A DNA stretch of 64,000 nucleotides from Sandaracinus amylolyticus (GTDB lineage: Bacteria > Myxococcota_A > Polyangia > Polyangiales > Sandaracinaceae). The stretch lies in NCBI RefSeq assembly GCF_000737325.1, contig NZ_CP011125.1, forward strand, positions 682,001-746,000, written 5' to 3'. The position numbers and the translations under genes are program-made. Positions 42,779 to 51,575 of this stretch are shown here, one piece after another (position 1 is the stretch's first letter; every line of letters starts with the position of its first letter). The notes beneath the pieces were generated by a model. That model was not told the origin of the DNA and made no database searches. It was given only the letters and a program-made list of their open reading frames with translations.

Positions 42779-43195
42779 TCAGCTGCCGGTCGGTTGTGTT
42801 GCGCCTCTTGGGAAGTGTACCTCGGATCGTGAGGCGGGTGGAGCAGGTCGCGGGTGCGGCGCGTGATCGTCGTGCCAACGCGCCGATCGTGTCCCGCGGG
42901 CCTCCGACGCCCAAGGTCAGACGATGCAGCTCAGATTTCCTGGACCAGCCGCTCGCGGCCGGACCGCAGCGGGCACTGGTCTCCGCGGAACGATCGTGCG
43001 TTTCAGTCGCCGCGAGGGGAAGGGCCTCACGTCCAGTGACAGCCCGGCCGGGGTCCCGAATGATCAATCGAGACCGCGACGCCGGCTTCGCGCATCGCGT
43101 CCTCAAGCGGCGGTGTTCGGCGGCGCGCAGCGACGGAGGCCCACCGCCGCGAGCGTAGGCAGCCGCGCGCTGGCGAAGTGTCGTCGCCAAACGCG

Positions 43196-43450
43196 TCACC
43201 GTTCCGTCCGCGTCGGGGTGCTGGGCCGCCAGCCGGCGAGCTCGACGATCTCCGCTCCGGCAATCGCAGGTGCCGACGGGGTCAGCAGATGCCCGATCGC
43301 AGCGTGAGCGACGCGGGCCGCCTCGAGGTCACCGACGGCCACCGCCTCCACCATAGACATGCCCAGCGAGGCGATCATCCGGCTACGCGGCGACGCGCCG
43401 CCCAGGTGGGACGACGCGGGGCTGAGCTGGGACGAGCCGTCGTGACCCGT
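43196..43450 (-). pseudogene. Small helical protein gene, start unclear, probably decayed
   Basis: On the minus strand a frame ending at 43196 encodes ASPRSRMIASLGMSM and VEAVAVGDLEAARVAHAAIGHLL plus a ~30-residue tail. The frame stays open back into the tRNA remnant, but no good start codon is visible upstream of the conserved part; the first ATG is at 43378. It is paralogous to the broken copy at 40892-41030. Its stop overlaps a GTG (43199) that opens another frame (TRLATTLRQRAAAYAR) which loses coherence after ~30 codons. Between 42779 and 43195 only such fragments remain. I read the whole 42.8-43.5 kb stretch as degraded island-end DNA. Confidence 0.45.
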
Positions 43451-43513
43451 CCCATCCGCCCCTCGAATCCCGTGCGAATCCGACGGTTCGGGCGTGCCCG
43501 CGCAGGCCGAGCC

Positions 43514-43558
<45 letters not shown>

Positions 43559-43576
43559 GACGACGTAGTGGAAACG

Positions 43577-43602
43577 AGGCCGACCATTAGGTCGGCCTTT
43601 TC
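43577..43602 (+). terminator. Rho-independent terminator, originally of tRNA-Phe
   Basis: A perfect 9-bp stem AGGCCGACC / GGTCGGCCT with loop ATTA is followed by TTTT. It starts about 20 bp after the tRNA-Phe 3' end, as expected for the original tRNA transcription unit, and marks the chromosomal side of the island junction. It can also stop the converging gene ending at 43664. Confidence 0.85.
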
Positions 43603-43663
43603 CATTTCCGTCCATTCGCTCTCCCGTCCATTCGATCGCGCGTCGGAAGGCGCGCGTTCGCGA

Positions 43664-44200
43664 TCAGCTCGCGCTCAGCAGGAGCCGATGCGCTTTGGCC
43701 CCGCTCACGAGCTCGCGTGCTGCGTGCTGGAGCCCGCGCAGCCCCGGGTCCGCCGCGTCGTGTCCGAAGTAGCAGCCTTCGAGCGGACCGAGGAAACCGG
43801 CGCCCCGCCACTCGGCCCAAGGCGGGATCACCTTCCAGAACGAGCGATTCGGACCATCCGCGACGACGGCGAACCGCGGGCACTCGATCCCGAGATCCTC
43901 GCCGAAGGGCAGCGAGATCGACGAGCCACCGATGCGCGCGCGCAGGTCGCGCACGCTCTCGATGATCGGTGCCGCCTCCGCGTCGGGCAGCCAGCGTCGC
44001 CGCACCTCGTCCGCGTCGCGCGCGACTTCGTAGACGCGCTGCTCGCCGGTCCGTCGGTCGAGCACCAGCTCGCGCAATCGGCTCGTGAACCCTTCTGCGA
44101 CGAGCCACTCGATCGCCGCGATCGCCGCGGGGACGCGCGCGGCGTCATCGTCGAGGTGCCAGAAGTAGCCCTGCGCTCCGAGCTCGACCGTGAGGCCCAT
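43664..44200 (-). CDS. Hypothetical protein
   Basis: A 178-residue soluble protein (MGLTVELGAQGYFWHLDDDAA). Strands and short helices are mixed. Arg/Glu-rich mid-section and a Gly/Trp-rich segment (IPPWAEWRGAGFLGPLEGCYFG) give no family assignment. It is the first intact chromosomal gene right of the island junction and has the GCG-rich codon usage typical of the rest of the right-hand region. It is 64 nt downstream of the zinc-ribbon membrane protein gene on the same strand. Confidence 0.7.
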   Translation of the reverse strand: MGLTVELGAQGYFWHLDDDAARVPAAIAAIEWLVAEGFTSRLRELVLDRRTGEQRVYEVARDADEVRRRWLPDAEAAPIIESVRDLRARIGGSSISLPFGEDLGIECPRFAVVADGPNRSFWKVIPPWAEWRGAGFLGPLEGCYFGHDAADPGLRGLQHAARELVSGAKAHRLLLSAS

Positions 44201-44264
44201 GCTTCATGTTGGGAGCGCGCATGCGCGCTCGTCTCGTGAGCCGCGCCGAAAGTCGTCGCTCCGC

Positions 44265-44771
44265 TCACGTCGGCGACGGCGCGCTCGGGCCCACGGCTGC
44301 GCGGCGCGCGGCTTCCTGGCGATCCGCTTCGTCCGCTTCTTCCTTCGTGTGGTACGGCACCTCGCGCCGGCAGTGCGGGCACCGCAGCGGGCGTCGCGAG
44401 AGCGCGATGAACGGCCCGAGCAGCGCGATCAGCAGGCCCGCCGCGATCAGCGCGAAGATCCCGAACGGGTCGACGAACACCACCGCGATCACCGCGATGA
44501 AGCCCAACAGCGCGATCGCCGGAAGCACGTAGCCCCACCAGCGCGCGGGGCCCACGGCCATCACGTACTCCTTGTCGTGGCGGCAGTAGCGCTTCTCGCG
44601 ACGCACGAACGTTCCCTGCTCGTGCTGGATCCACAAGAGCTCCTGCTTCCGGCGCGCGAGGTCTTCCGTCGTCACGATCCCTCTCTTCCGAGTGATCGTC
44701 GCGTTCAAAACGGGTTCCACCTGCGCGCGCGTCGCGAGGCGCTCCACGTGCCACGTCGCGCGAGGCTCCAC
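44265..44771 (-). CDS. Membrane protein with C-terminal zinc-ribbon motif
   Basis: 168 residues from a GTG start. Residues ~75-125 hold two transmembrane helices (GYVLPAIALLGFIAVIAVVF; FALIAAGLLIALLG). A CPHC motif follows in LRCPHCRREVPYHTK. An upstream Cys/His pair (RYCRHDKEY) may complete a zinc site. The tail is Ala/Arg-rich. Likely a small inner-membrane protein with cytoplasmic zinc ribbon; no specific function known. Confidence 0.75.
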   Translation of the reverse strand: MEPRATWHVERLATRAQVEPVLNATITRKRGIVTTEDLARRKQELLWIQHEQGTFVRREKRYCRHDKEYVMAVGPARWWGYVLPAIALLGFIAVIAVVFVDPFGIFALIAAGLLIALLGPFIALSRRPLRCPHCRREVPYHTKEEADEADRQEAARRAAVGPSAPSPT

Positions 44772-44786
44772 GCCACGCGCTCGCGC

Positions 44787-44999
44787 TCACGCGATCGCGG
44801 GATCTCCACTGCGCAGTGGGCGCGTCGCGATCTCGAGCACCGCGTTCACCTCGCGCTCGCCGATGATGCGCACGAGCCCCGGCGCGCGCTCCCGCAACAC
44901 GCGCTCGAGGCGTGTGCGATCGTAGAAAGGCGCGAAATCCTCGGCCATCTCGACGAGGCGACGACGCGCCGCGATACGGCGTGCGAGCGTTCGCTTCAT
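44787..44999 (-). CDS. Small hypothetical protein
   Basis: 70 residues from ATG 44999, basic and helical at the N-terminus (MKRTLARRIAARRRLVEMAED) with an amphipathic C-terminal helix (REVNAVLEIATR). It ends 15 nt before the membrane zinc-ribbon gene, so they probably share a transcript. No family recognised. Confidence 0.5.
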   Translation of the reverse strand: MKRTLARRIAARRRLVEMAEDFAPFYDRTRLERVLRERAPGLVRIIGEREVNAVLEIATRPLRSGDPAIA

Positions 45000-45069
45000 G
45001 CGGTGGACGACATCACGACGCTCGATGCGCTGCAACGGAGGGCGCGTGAGTGGACTCGCGCAGCGACGA

Positions 45070-45357
45070 TCACCCGGGGGCCTCCGCGCATGCTTCGAAC
45101 GCGTCGGCGCACTCGAGGCTGCAGAAGAGACCGAACGTCGTGCCGTCGACCTCGACGACGCGCCACGACGGCTGCGCGAGCACGAGCGCGCGGCCGCAGC
45201 GACGACAACCACGGAGCTGCGCCTCGGCGGCGCGCGCCTTCGCGGCCACCGAGCTCGACCACCAGCCCGTGCGCTCGAGCGCCTTCGCCGCGCGCGCACA
45301 CGCGTCGGCGAGCGCGCGGGCGAGCGGCGTGAGCGTGGGTTCGGCGCAGTCCGTCAT
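45070..45357 (-). CDS. Small zinc-ribbon (TRASH/MYM-like) protein
   Basis: 95 residues from ATG 45357. The N-terminal half is helical (LARALADACARAAKALERTGWW). The C-terminal half has CRRC and, 29 residues on, CSLEC followed by an aromatic/acidic tail (ADAFEACAE), the arrangement of small treble-clef metal-binding domains. Possibly a metal sensor or chaperone. Divergent from mobA across ~250 bp that should contain both promoters. Confidence 0.65.
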   Translation of the reverse strand: MTDCAEPTLTPLARALADACARAAKALERTGWWSSSVAAKARAAEAQLRGCRRCGRALVLAQPSWRVVEVDGTTFGLFCSLECADAFEACAEAPG

Positions 45358-45611
45358 GACGTGAGTGAGTCGCGGCGAACGGTGCCGCAGCTCCCGATCT
45401 CCGAGTGCGATGCCCGTGCCGGCCGACACGCACCGAGAGCTCGGGCGTGCGCAGGGCAGCGCCGTGGCGACGGGCCGCACGTGTGTCGATCGTTCCGCGG
45501 CAAGGTCGCGTGCCGTCCGGGTTCGCACCGCTGCAACGCGGAGCACCGCTGGCTTGCGTGGACGCGAAACCTCGCGCGCCCGGCGCGTTCGCGTCAGCAT
45601 CCGAGCCGACG

Positions 45612-46565
45612 ATGACGCTGCACCCGATCGTGCTGGTGGGCGGACGCAGCGCCCGGTTCGGTCGCGACAAGCTGCGCGAGCCGCTCGAGGGAGGGTGGCT
45701 CGTCGACCGCGCGATCACCGCGCTGCGCGATGCGACCGGGCGCGCGGTGACGCTCGTCGGCGCGTGCGATCCCGAGGTCGCGGCGCGCGGTGACGCGCAG
45801 CTCGACGACGCGCACGAAGGGCATGGACCGGCAGGTGGTGTGCTCACCGCGCTCGAGCGGCTGGGCGACGTCGTCGTGCTGCCGGGGGACCTGCCGCGGG
45901 TGCGCGCAGCGACGCTCGTGCCGGTGATCGCGGCGGCGGAGCGCGCGCCCGGTGCGCTCGTGGTGCGCGCGCGACGAGAGCCGCTGGTCGCGGTGTACCG
46001 TCGCGCGCTCGCGCCGTGCATCGCCGCGCGGATCGCGGAGGGGCGGCGCTCGCTGCACGACGTCGCGCGCTTCGACGAGCTGATCGAGGTGGACGCTCGC
46101 GAGGAGGAGCTCGTCAACGCGAACACGCCCGAGGTGCTCGAGGTGCCTGCGCACGTGTGGCCCTTCGAGGGCATCGACGTGCGCCTCGAGCTCGTCCCGC
46201 TCGCCGCGCGGCGCGCGCTCGATCGCGCCGGCGCGCACCTGTCGCTCGAGGCGTGGCGCGCCCTCGCGCTCGACGTGCGCCGCGCGATGGTGGTCGAGGG
46301 CGCGCGAGAGATCGTCGCGATCGACGCGGTGCGCGCGCTCCTCGCCGGCGTGACGACGCGCGACATCGACGTCGTGCCCGAGCTCGATGCGTCACGGCCG
46401 CCGATCGCGCTGCGCGACGCGCTCGGCCCGGAGCTCGACGCGCGGTGGCCGGCGCTGCGCGCGCTCGAGCGGTTCGCGCTCGTGCACGGGATGAAGAGCG
46501 CGGCGCGGCGTGGAGATCCTTCGCGGCTCGACGAAGTCGCGCGCGCCGTGCTCGGCGAGCGATGA
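45612..46565 (+). CDS. mobA: MobA-like molybdenum cofactor guanylyltransferase with nitrate-reductase-associated-like extension
   Basis: 317 residues from ATG 45612. Residues 1-195 match MobA: nucleotide loop LVGGRSARFGRDK (7-19), LPGDLP near 93 and NANTPEV near 173. MobA attaches GMP to molybdopterin to make the cofactor of nitrate reductases and DMSO-reductase-family enzymes. Normal MobA proteins end near 200 residues. Here ~120 more follow (VPLAARRALDRAGAHLSLEAWRAL), resembling the nitrate reductase-associated protein family. The next gene, a CRP/FNR regulator, follows after 39 nt. The extension assignment is by pattern, so less certain than MobA. Confidence 0.85.
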   Translation: MTLHPIVLVGGRSARFGRDKLREPLEGGWLVDRAITALRDATGRAVTLVGACDPEVAARGDAQLDDAHEGHGPAGGVLTALERLGDVVVLPGDLPRVRAATLVPVIAAAERAPGALVVRARREPLVAVYRRALAPCIAARIAEGRRSLHDVARFDELIEVDAREEELVNANTPEVLEVPAHVWPFEGIDVRLELVPLAARRALDRAGAHLSLEAWRALALDVRRAMVVEGAREIVAIDAVRALLAGVTTRDIDVVPELDASRPPIALRDALGPELDARWPALRALERFALVHGMKSAARRGDPSRLDEVARAVLGER

Positions 46566-46604
46566 TGCGCGACGCGCGTTTTGCTGGTCGCCGGCCGAGG
46601 CCCC

Positions 46605-47357
46605 ATGGATCGCACCGAGGTCCACGTGCAGCGTGAATCGCTCCTCCGGACGCTCTCCACGTCGCGGCTCTTCCGCACGCTCGATCCCGCGCTCCTCGCA
46701 GCGCTGGTGCCGCACGCGAGCGTGCATCGACTGCAGCAGGGCGAGTCGTTGTGGCGGCGCGGCACGCCCGCGGAGCACTTCCACGTCGTGCTGCGCGGGG
46801 TGCTCGAGCTGCAGCGCGCGCCGGGCACCGAGTCGACGCTGATCGCGCTCTTCGGGCCGGGCGAGAGCCCCGCGATCCCGGTCACGCTCGAGCGTCGGGC
46901 GTTCATCGCCGACGCGTACGCCGCGACTCCGTCGGTCGAGGTGCTGCGCGTCTCCGCGGCGCCGATCCTCGAGCTCGTGCAGACCGACGTGCGCCTCGCG
47001 CTCGCGATCAACCGCGCGCTGCTCGAGCACTGCGCGCTGCTCCACGCGAAGATCGACGTGCTCGCGTCGGGCACGGTCCTGCGGCGCGTCGCCGCGTTCA
47101 TGCTCGATCTCGCGGAGCGCTTCGGCGACGAGGGGATCGACGGCAAGACGTACGTCCCGCTGGCGCTCTCGCGCGCGCACGTCGCGACCTACGTCGGCGC
47201 GCGCGTCGAGACGGTGATCCGCATCTTCTCGCAGTGGCACAAGGACGGGCTCGTCGCGACGACGAAGGACGGGTTCGTGATCCGCTCGACGGACGAGCTC
47301 CGCGCGCTGCGAGGCGCGGGGGGCGCCGACGAGGAGGACGGAACCGTCTCGTCCTGA
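46605..47357 (+). CDS. CRP/FNR-family transcriptional regulator
   Basis: 250 residues from ATG 46605. A cyclic-nucleotide-binding beta-roll (residues ~20-130, LQQGESLWRRGTPAEHFHVVLRG) is followed by a long dimerisation helix and a winged helix-turn-helix whose recognition region is SRAHVATYVGARVETVIRIFSQW, with the E-x-x-x-R pattern of FNR-type readers. It lacks the N-terminal Cys cluster of FNR, so it does not bind an Fe-S cluster that way; it may sense NO, redox or a nucleotide. Position after mobA suggests control of respiratory molybdoenzymes. Confidence 0.85.
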   Translation: MDRTEVHVQRESLLRTLSTSRLFRTLDPALLAALVPHASVHRLQQGESLWRRGTPAEHFHVVLRGVLELQRAPGTESTLIALFGPGESPAIPVTLERRAFIADAYAATPSVEVLRVSAAPILELVQTDVRLALAINRALLEHCALLHAKIDVLASGTVLRRVAAFMLDLAERFGDEGIDGKTYVPLALSRAHVATYVGARVETVIRIFSQWHKDGLVATTKDGFVIRSTDELRALRGAGGADEEDGTVSS

Positions 47358-47463
47358 GCACGCTCGCGCGCGAGCGCGCTGCTCGACGAGATCGAGTCGG
47401 AAGGAGCACCAGGGCCCACGATGAGCGTTGCGCGTGCCGCGACGCGCGGGCGAGCATCGCGCG

Positions 47464-48771
47464 ATGCGATGGTCGGCGTGCGCGATCCTCTCGGCGTGGC
47501 TCGTGGTGATCGGATGCGACGAGGCGAGCCCACGAGAGGGCGACGCGGGACGCGATGCGGCGCAAGGGAGCGTCGACGCGGCGCGGCCAGGTGACGACGC
47601 GTCCGCGGTGATCGACGCGGCGAGCGATGCGCCGCCGAGCGGGGTGTCCGGGCGCGTCACGTACGATCGGCGCCCGTTCGCGCGCACCGGCCTCGGTGCC
47701 GCGATCGCGTCGTCGGCGCCGGGCGTGATCGTCGTGCTGCTCGACGGCGAGCGCGAGGTCGCGCGCACCACGACCGACGAGGACGGCGCCTACGCGTTCG
47801 ACGCGCAGGGCGACGGAGTGCGCGTCCTCGCGTCGAGCGGCGATCCCGAGAGCGCCGTGACCGACTTCGACGGTGCGACCTACGCGTTCCGCGGTCCCGC
47901 GGGGGACCTGCACGTCGGCGAGACCGACTTCGCCGGCGCGCTCGCGATCGCGCACACGATGCGCGAAGGCCTCGAGTACGCGCGCGTCGCGTTCGAGCGC
48001 GACGAGCCCTTCCCGCCGCTCGAGACGCACTGGGAGCGAGGCCGCACCACGCCGGGCGGCACGTCGTACGCGAGCGGCGACGAGCTGTGGATCCTCGGCG
48101 GCCCCGACGACACCGACGAGTTCGACGAGCCGGTGCTGCTGCACGAGCTCGGGCACTTCCTCCAGCACGTGATCCCGTTCAGCCGGATCGTCGGCGGCGA
48201 TCCCCACGCCGGTGCCGACACCGATCCTCGGCTCGCGTGGAACGAGGGCTGGCCTTCGTTCTTCGCGTCGGCGGTGCGCGGCGATCCGTTCTACGGCGAC
48301 ACCGTAGGCGGCGAGATCTCGCTCGCGCTCGATCTCGGCGCGCTCCCGCGCAGCGGTGACTTCGTCGCGAACGCGGGCGCGCCGATGTCGCAGCCGCTCT
48401 CGGAGTGGATCATCGCGAGCTCGCTGTGGCGGCTCTACGTGGCGTCGGCGGACGTCGATCAGCAGCGCGCGCGATCGTTCGGCGTGCTCACCCGCTGGCT
48501 CGCCGAGGGCGCGAGCGACCGCGCGGCGGACGGTCCCGAGCTCGTCGACTTCCTGGACGGGTATCTGTGCACCCACGCGGGCGCGGACCGCGCGGTGATC
48601 GAGAGCTACGTCGTCGCGGATCGCAGCTTCCCGTACGACCTCGCGCCGCCCTGCGAGAAGCCGGGACGGCCGCGCGCCGTGGTGATGCGCGACCCCGCGC
48701 CGGTGTGGCTGCCCGGGCACCGCATCGTCGACGTGCGTGGTCGCGTGCTGCGCGAGATCGTGATCCGCTGA
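47464..48771 (+). CDS. Lipoprotein zinc metallopeptidase-like protein
   Basis: 435 residues from ATG 47464. The leader WSACAILSAWLVVIGC ends in a lipobox Cys. A Ser/Ala/Asp-rich linker precedes a short beta domain (VSGRVTYDRRPF...TTDEDGAYAFDAQG, carboxypeptidase-regulatory-like). The catalytic part has HELGHFLQH and NEGWPSFF about 30 residues later, matching HExxH with a downstream Glu, as in gluzincins. It is probably anchored in the outer membrane. Tandem hairpins follow its stop. Confidence 0.82.
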   Translation: MRWSACAILSAWLVVIGCDEASPREGDAGRDAAQGSVDAARPGDDASAVIDAASDAPPSGVSGRVTYDRRPFARTGLGAAIASSAPGVIVVLLDGEREVARTTTDEDGAYAFDAQGDGVRVLASSGDPESAVTDFDGATYAFRGPAGDLHVGETDFAGALAIAHTMREGLEYARVAFERDEPFPPLETHWERGRTTPGGTSYASGDELWILGGPDDTDEFDEPVLLHELGHFLQHVIPFSRIVGGDPHAGADTDPRLAWNEGWPSFFASAVRGDPFYGDTVGGEISLALDLGALPRSGDFVANAGAPMSQPLSEWIIASSLWRLYVASADVDQQRARSFGVLTRWLAEGASDRAADGPELVDFLDGYLCTHAGADRAVIESYVVADRSFPYDLAPPCEKPGRPRAVVMRDPAPVWLPGHRIVDVRGRVLREIVIR

Positions 48772-48778
48772 TCGGAGC

Positions 48779-48830
48779 GCGATGCGTCGCGCGCATCGCT
48801 CGACGCGGGGCGATGCGTCGCGCGCATCGC
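48779..48830. repeat. Tandem hairpin repeat between convergent genes
   Basis: A 21-bp unit with arms GCGATGCG and CGCATCGC occurs twice (48779-48799 and 48810-48830), identical, with a 10-bp spacer. Each copy can form an 8-bp stem with a 5-nt loop. They lie exactly between the stops of the metallopeptidase and HtrA genes, so they likely act as a bidirectional terminator, similar to REP elements. Confidence 0.75.
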
Positions 48831-48833
48831 GCG

Positions 48834-50270
48834 TCAGCTGCGCTCGCCGAGCACCGTGTAGAACGCGTGGTCTCCGCGCACCACGCGCAGCAGCGCGGTT
48901 CCGTCGGAGAGCGCGCGGCCGAGATCCTCGACCGTGCGCACGGTCCGGCGATCCGCGTCGACGATCACGTCGCCGGGGCGCAGGCCGGCGTGGTACGCGG
49001 GGCCTGCTTCGCGCACGCCGCCGACGATCGCGCCGTCGCGGCCCTCGTAGCCGACCTGCTCGGCGAGCTCGGGCGTGAGCGCGAGCAGCTCGATGCCGAG
49101 ATCGCGGCTCCGCGGACGCGCTCGCGTGCGTGTGGCGGAAGGGCGCTCCTCGTCCTCCTCCGCGGCGCGCGCGATCGCGCGCAGCGCGATGCGCTGCTCC
49201 TGTCCGCGGCGGAGCACGCCGAGCGTGATGTCGTCGTCGATCGGATGGCGCAGCAGGTGGCGCGTGAGATCGACGCTGCGCTCGACCGGCGCTCCGTCGA
49301 CCGCGACGATCACGTCGCCGAGCTCCACGCCGGCGCGCGCCGCGGGGCTCTCCGCGTCGAGCGCGTTGACGATCGCGCCGCCGCGATCCTCGGGCGCGCC
49401 GAGCGCGCTCGCGAGCTCGGGCGTGAGGTCCTGGTGCTCGACGCCGATCCACGGCCGGCGGATCCGCCCGTGCTCGAGCAGCTGCTGCGCGACGTCCCGC
49501 GCGAGATCGGCCGAGACCGCGAAGCTCACGCCGGGCGCGGGGCGCAGCACGATCGTCGTGACGCCGACCACCGCGCCGTCGAGGTCGACGAGCGGACCGC
49601 CCGAGCTGCCGGGATGGATCACCGCGTCGGTCTGCACGTAGTCCTCGAGCTCGCTCATGCCGAGCCCACTGCGCCCGAGCGCGCTCACGACGCCGGTCGT
49701 CACCGTCGCGTCGAAGCCGTAGGGCGAGCCCACCGCGACCACCCAGTCGCCGACCTGGTGCTCGCGCATGTCGGCGAAGCGCAGCGGCTCGAGCCCGCGC
49801 GCCGGAACGCGGATCACCGCGAGGTCGGTGGCGCGATCAGTGCCGACGATGCGCGCCGGAAGCACGCGTCCATCGGCGAGGCGCACGCGGATGCGCGCTG
49901 CGCGCGAGACGACGTGGCGGTTGGTGAGGATCGCGCCGTCCTCGGAGATCACGAAGCCCGACGCGCCCGCGGCGATGACGGTGTCGGGCGGGAGATCCTG
50001 GAGCATCCAGCGCAGCAGCGGCGAGATGTCCTCCTCGGAGAGCACCGCGTCGACGCGGATCGACACGACCGAGGGCGCGACGCGCGCCGCGACCGCCGCG
50101 AAGGCGCTGCCGACGCGCTGCGCGTCGGCGATCGTCGCGCTGCGCTCGGACGGCTGCGCGAGCGTGCGCGAGGAGCTCGGCGGCGCGAACGCGGAAGCAG
50201 TGAGGCCGAGCGCCACGCCGCAGACGACGATGGCGATGCGCCGCGATGCGATCTCCCGGACGACGTTCAT
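48834..50270 (-). CDS. HtrA/DegP-family serine protease with two PDZ domains
   Basis: 478 residues from ATG 50270. An N-terminal hydrophobic leader (IAIVVCGVALGLTASAFA) directs it to the periplasm. The trypsin-like domain has H119 in TNRHVV, D149 in ATDL and S223 in PGSSGGP; the usual GNSGG is GSSGG here, but the nucleophile is kept. Two PDZ domains follow (WIGVEHQDL..., LGIELLALTPE...) separated by a charged linker. Protein quality control of misfolded envelope proteins is the family role. It is divergent from the alpha/beta hydrolase gene over an 84-bp region. Confidence 0.93.
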   Translation of the reverse strand: MNVVREIASRRIAIVVCGVALGLTASAFAPPSSSRTLAQPSERSATIADAQRVGSAFAAVAARVAPSVVSIRVDAVLSEEDISPLLRWMLQDLPPDTVIAAGASGFVISEDGAILTNRHVVSRAARIRVRLADGRVLPARIVGTDRATDLAVIRVPARGLEPLRFADMREHQVGDWVVAVGSPYGFDATVTTGVVSALGRSGLGMSELEDYVQTDAVIHPGSSGGPLVDLDGAVVGVTTIVLRPAPGVSFAVSADLARDVAQQLLEHGRIRRPWIGVEHQDLTPELASALGAPEDRGGAIVNALDAESPAARAGVELGDVIVAVDGAPVERSVDLTRHLLRHPIDDDITLGVLRRGQEQRIALRAIARAAEEDEERPSATRTRARPRSRDLGIELLALTPELAEQVGYEGRDGAIVGGVREAGPAYHAGLRPGDVIVDADRRTVRTVEDLGRALSDGTALLRVVRGDHAFYTVLGERS

Positions 50271-50354
50271 GTCGAGGAGGTCATCCCGGGCAGCGCCGGA
50301 CCAACTCGCGCGCGAGCGCGCGGTCGCGATATCGCGTCGAGCGGAGGTCGTGCG

Positions 50355-51176
50355 ATGGAGAGCGTCGTGGCGGAGGACGGGACGCGGGTGTCCTACGAGC
50401 GCGCGGGCACCGGGCCGCCGCTCGTGCTGGTGCACGGCGGGTTCAGCGATCACGAGACGAACTGGACGTACGTCGCGCCGCGGCTGCGCGATCGCTTCAC
50501 GGTGGTCGCGATCGCGCGTCGGGGGCGTGGCGAGACTCCGGGCGATTCCGGGCACCTGGTGCAGGACGAAGGCGCGGACGTGGTCGCGGTGGTGCGCGCG
50601 CTCGGCGCGCCGGTGTTCCTGCTCGGTCACTCGTTCGGCGCGCTGTGCGCGCTCGAGGCGGCGATGCGCGCGCCCGAGCTCGTCGCGAAGCTGGTCCTCT
50701 ACGAGCCGCCCCGGCCGAGCATGATCGACGACGATCTGCTCGCGCGCCTCGAGACGCTCGGCGCCGCGAAGGCGTGGGACGCGGTCGCGGAGACGTTCTT
50801 GCGCGAAGCGATCCGGGTGAAGCCGGACGAGCTGCGCGCGCTGCGAAGCTCGCCCGACTGGGCGGCGTGGACGAGCGATGCCGGAGCGTCGCTGAGCGAC
50901 CTGCGCGCGATGCACCGCTACACGTTCGCGCCGGAGCGAGCGCGCGCGCTCGCGATGCCGACGCTGCTGCTCTACGGGACCGAGAGCGTGCGTGCGCGCT
51001 ACATGACCGACGCGCTGGCGGACACGGTGCGCGACGCGCGCGTCGTCGCGCTCGGAGGGCAGGCGCACGAAGGGATGACCACCGCGCCGCATCTCTTCGC
51101 CGAGGTCGTCGAGCGCTTCTTGCTGGAGGACCGGCCGCGACGGACGGCGCGCGCCGCGCGCGAGGCGCGCGCCTGA
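50355..51176 (+). CDS. Alpha/beta-hydrolase fold protein
   Basis: 273 residues from ATG 50355. Oxyanion motif LVHGGFSDH, nucleophile elbow GHSFGA, and GQAHEG near the end with the catalytic His; the acid is probably Asp in the YGTES...ADTV region. No signal peptide, so cytoplasmic. The substrate cannot be deduced; relatives include esterases and haloalkane-type hydrolases. The C-terminus is an Arg/Ala-rich tail. Confidence 0.88.
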   Translation: MESVVAEDGTRVSYERAGTGPPLVLVHGGFSDHETNWTYVAPRLRDRFTVVAIARRGRGETPGDSGHLVQDEGADVVAVVRALGAPVFLLGHSFGALCALEAAMRAPELVAKLVLYEPPRPSMIDDDLLARLETLGAAKAWDAVAETFLREAIRVKPDELRALRSSPDWAAWTSDAGASLSDLRAMHRYTFAPERARALAMPTLLLYGTESVRARYMTDALADTVRDARVVALGGQAHEGMTTAPHLFAEVVERFLLEDRPRRTARAAREARA

Positions 51177-51201
51177 GCGCGCCGCGCTTAATTGCGCGTG
51201 C

Positions 51202-51516
51202 ATGGAGCGATCGAAGCTGTGGACGCTCGACGGTCTGCTCGAGGCGCGCGCCGCCGCGGCTGCGCTCCTCGAGCAGCTCGGGCTGGAGGGGTTCGTCTTC
51301 GAGATCGAGCCGCGCGTCGACACCGAGGACGTCGTGGTGCTGGTCGAGTGGGTCCGCGGCGGGCCCGAGGGCACGTGGACGTCGACGCGCGTGGTCGTCG
51401 ACGGCGAGCTGCTGCTTCGCAGTCGGAACGACGACGCGAGCCGCGATCGTCTGCTCGCGCAGCTCCGCGCGCGGATCCACGGCGAGGGCTCGCCGAGCCG
51501 CGACGCGCACGCGTGA
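51202..51516 (+). CDS. Small hypothetical protein
   Basis: 104 residues, acidic, with an N-terminal helix (LLEARAAAAALLEQLGLEG) and then three or four strands (FVFEIEPRV, VVVLVEWVRG, TRVVVDGELLLRS). It starts 25 nt after the hydrolase stop and is probably cotranscribed with it. No motif or family recognised. Confidence 0.6.
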   Translation: MERSKLWTLDGLLEARAAAAALLEQLGLEGFVFEIEPRVDTEDVVVLVEWVRGGPEGTWTSTRVVVDGELLLRSRNDDASRDRLLAQLRARIHGEGSPSRDAHA

Positions 51517-51575
51517 GCACGGACGTCCGAACGGACGCGTTGGGGCGCAGGCGCACGGCGCGTAGGTGCTCCGAT

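Noticed and set aside
41177-43200. Retron or group II intron around the reverse transcriptase
   Set aside because: No maturase or HNH tail, no intron-like RNA ends and no inverted-repeat msr/msd region were seen beside the gene.
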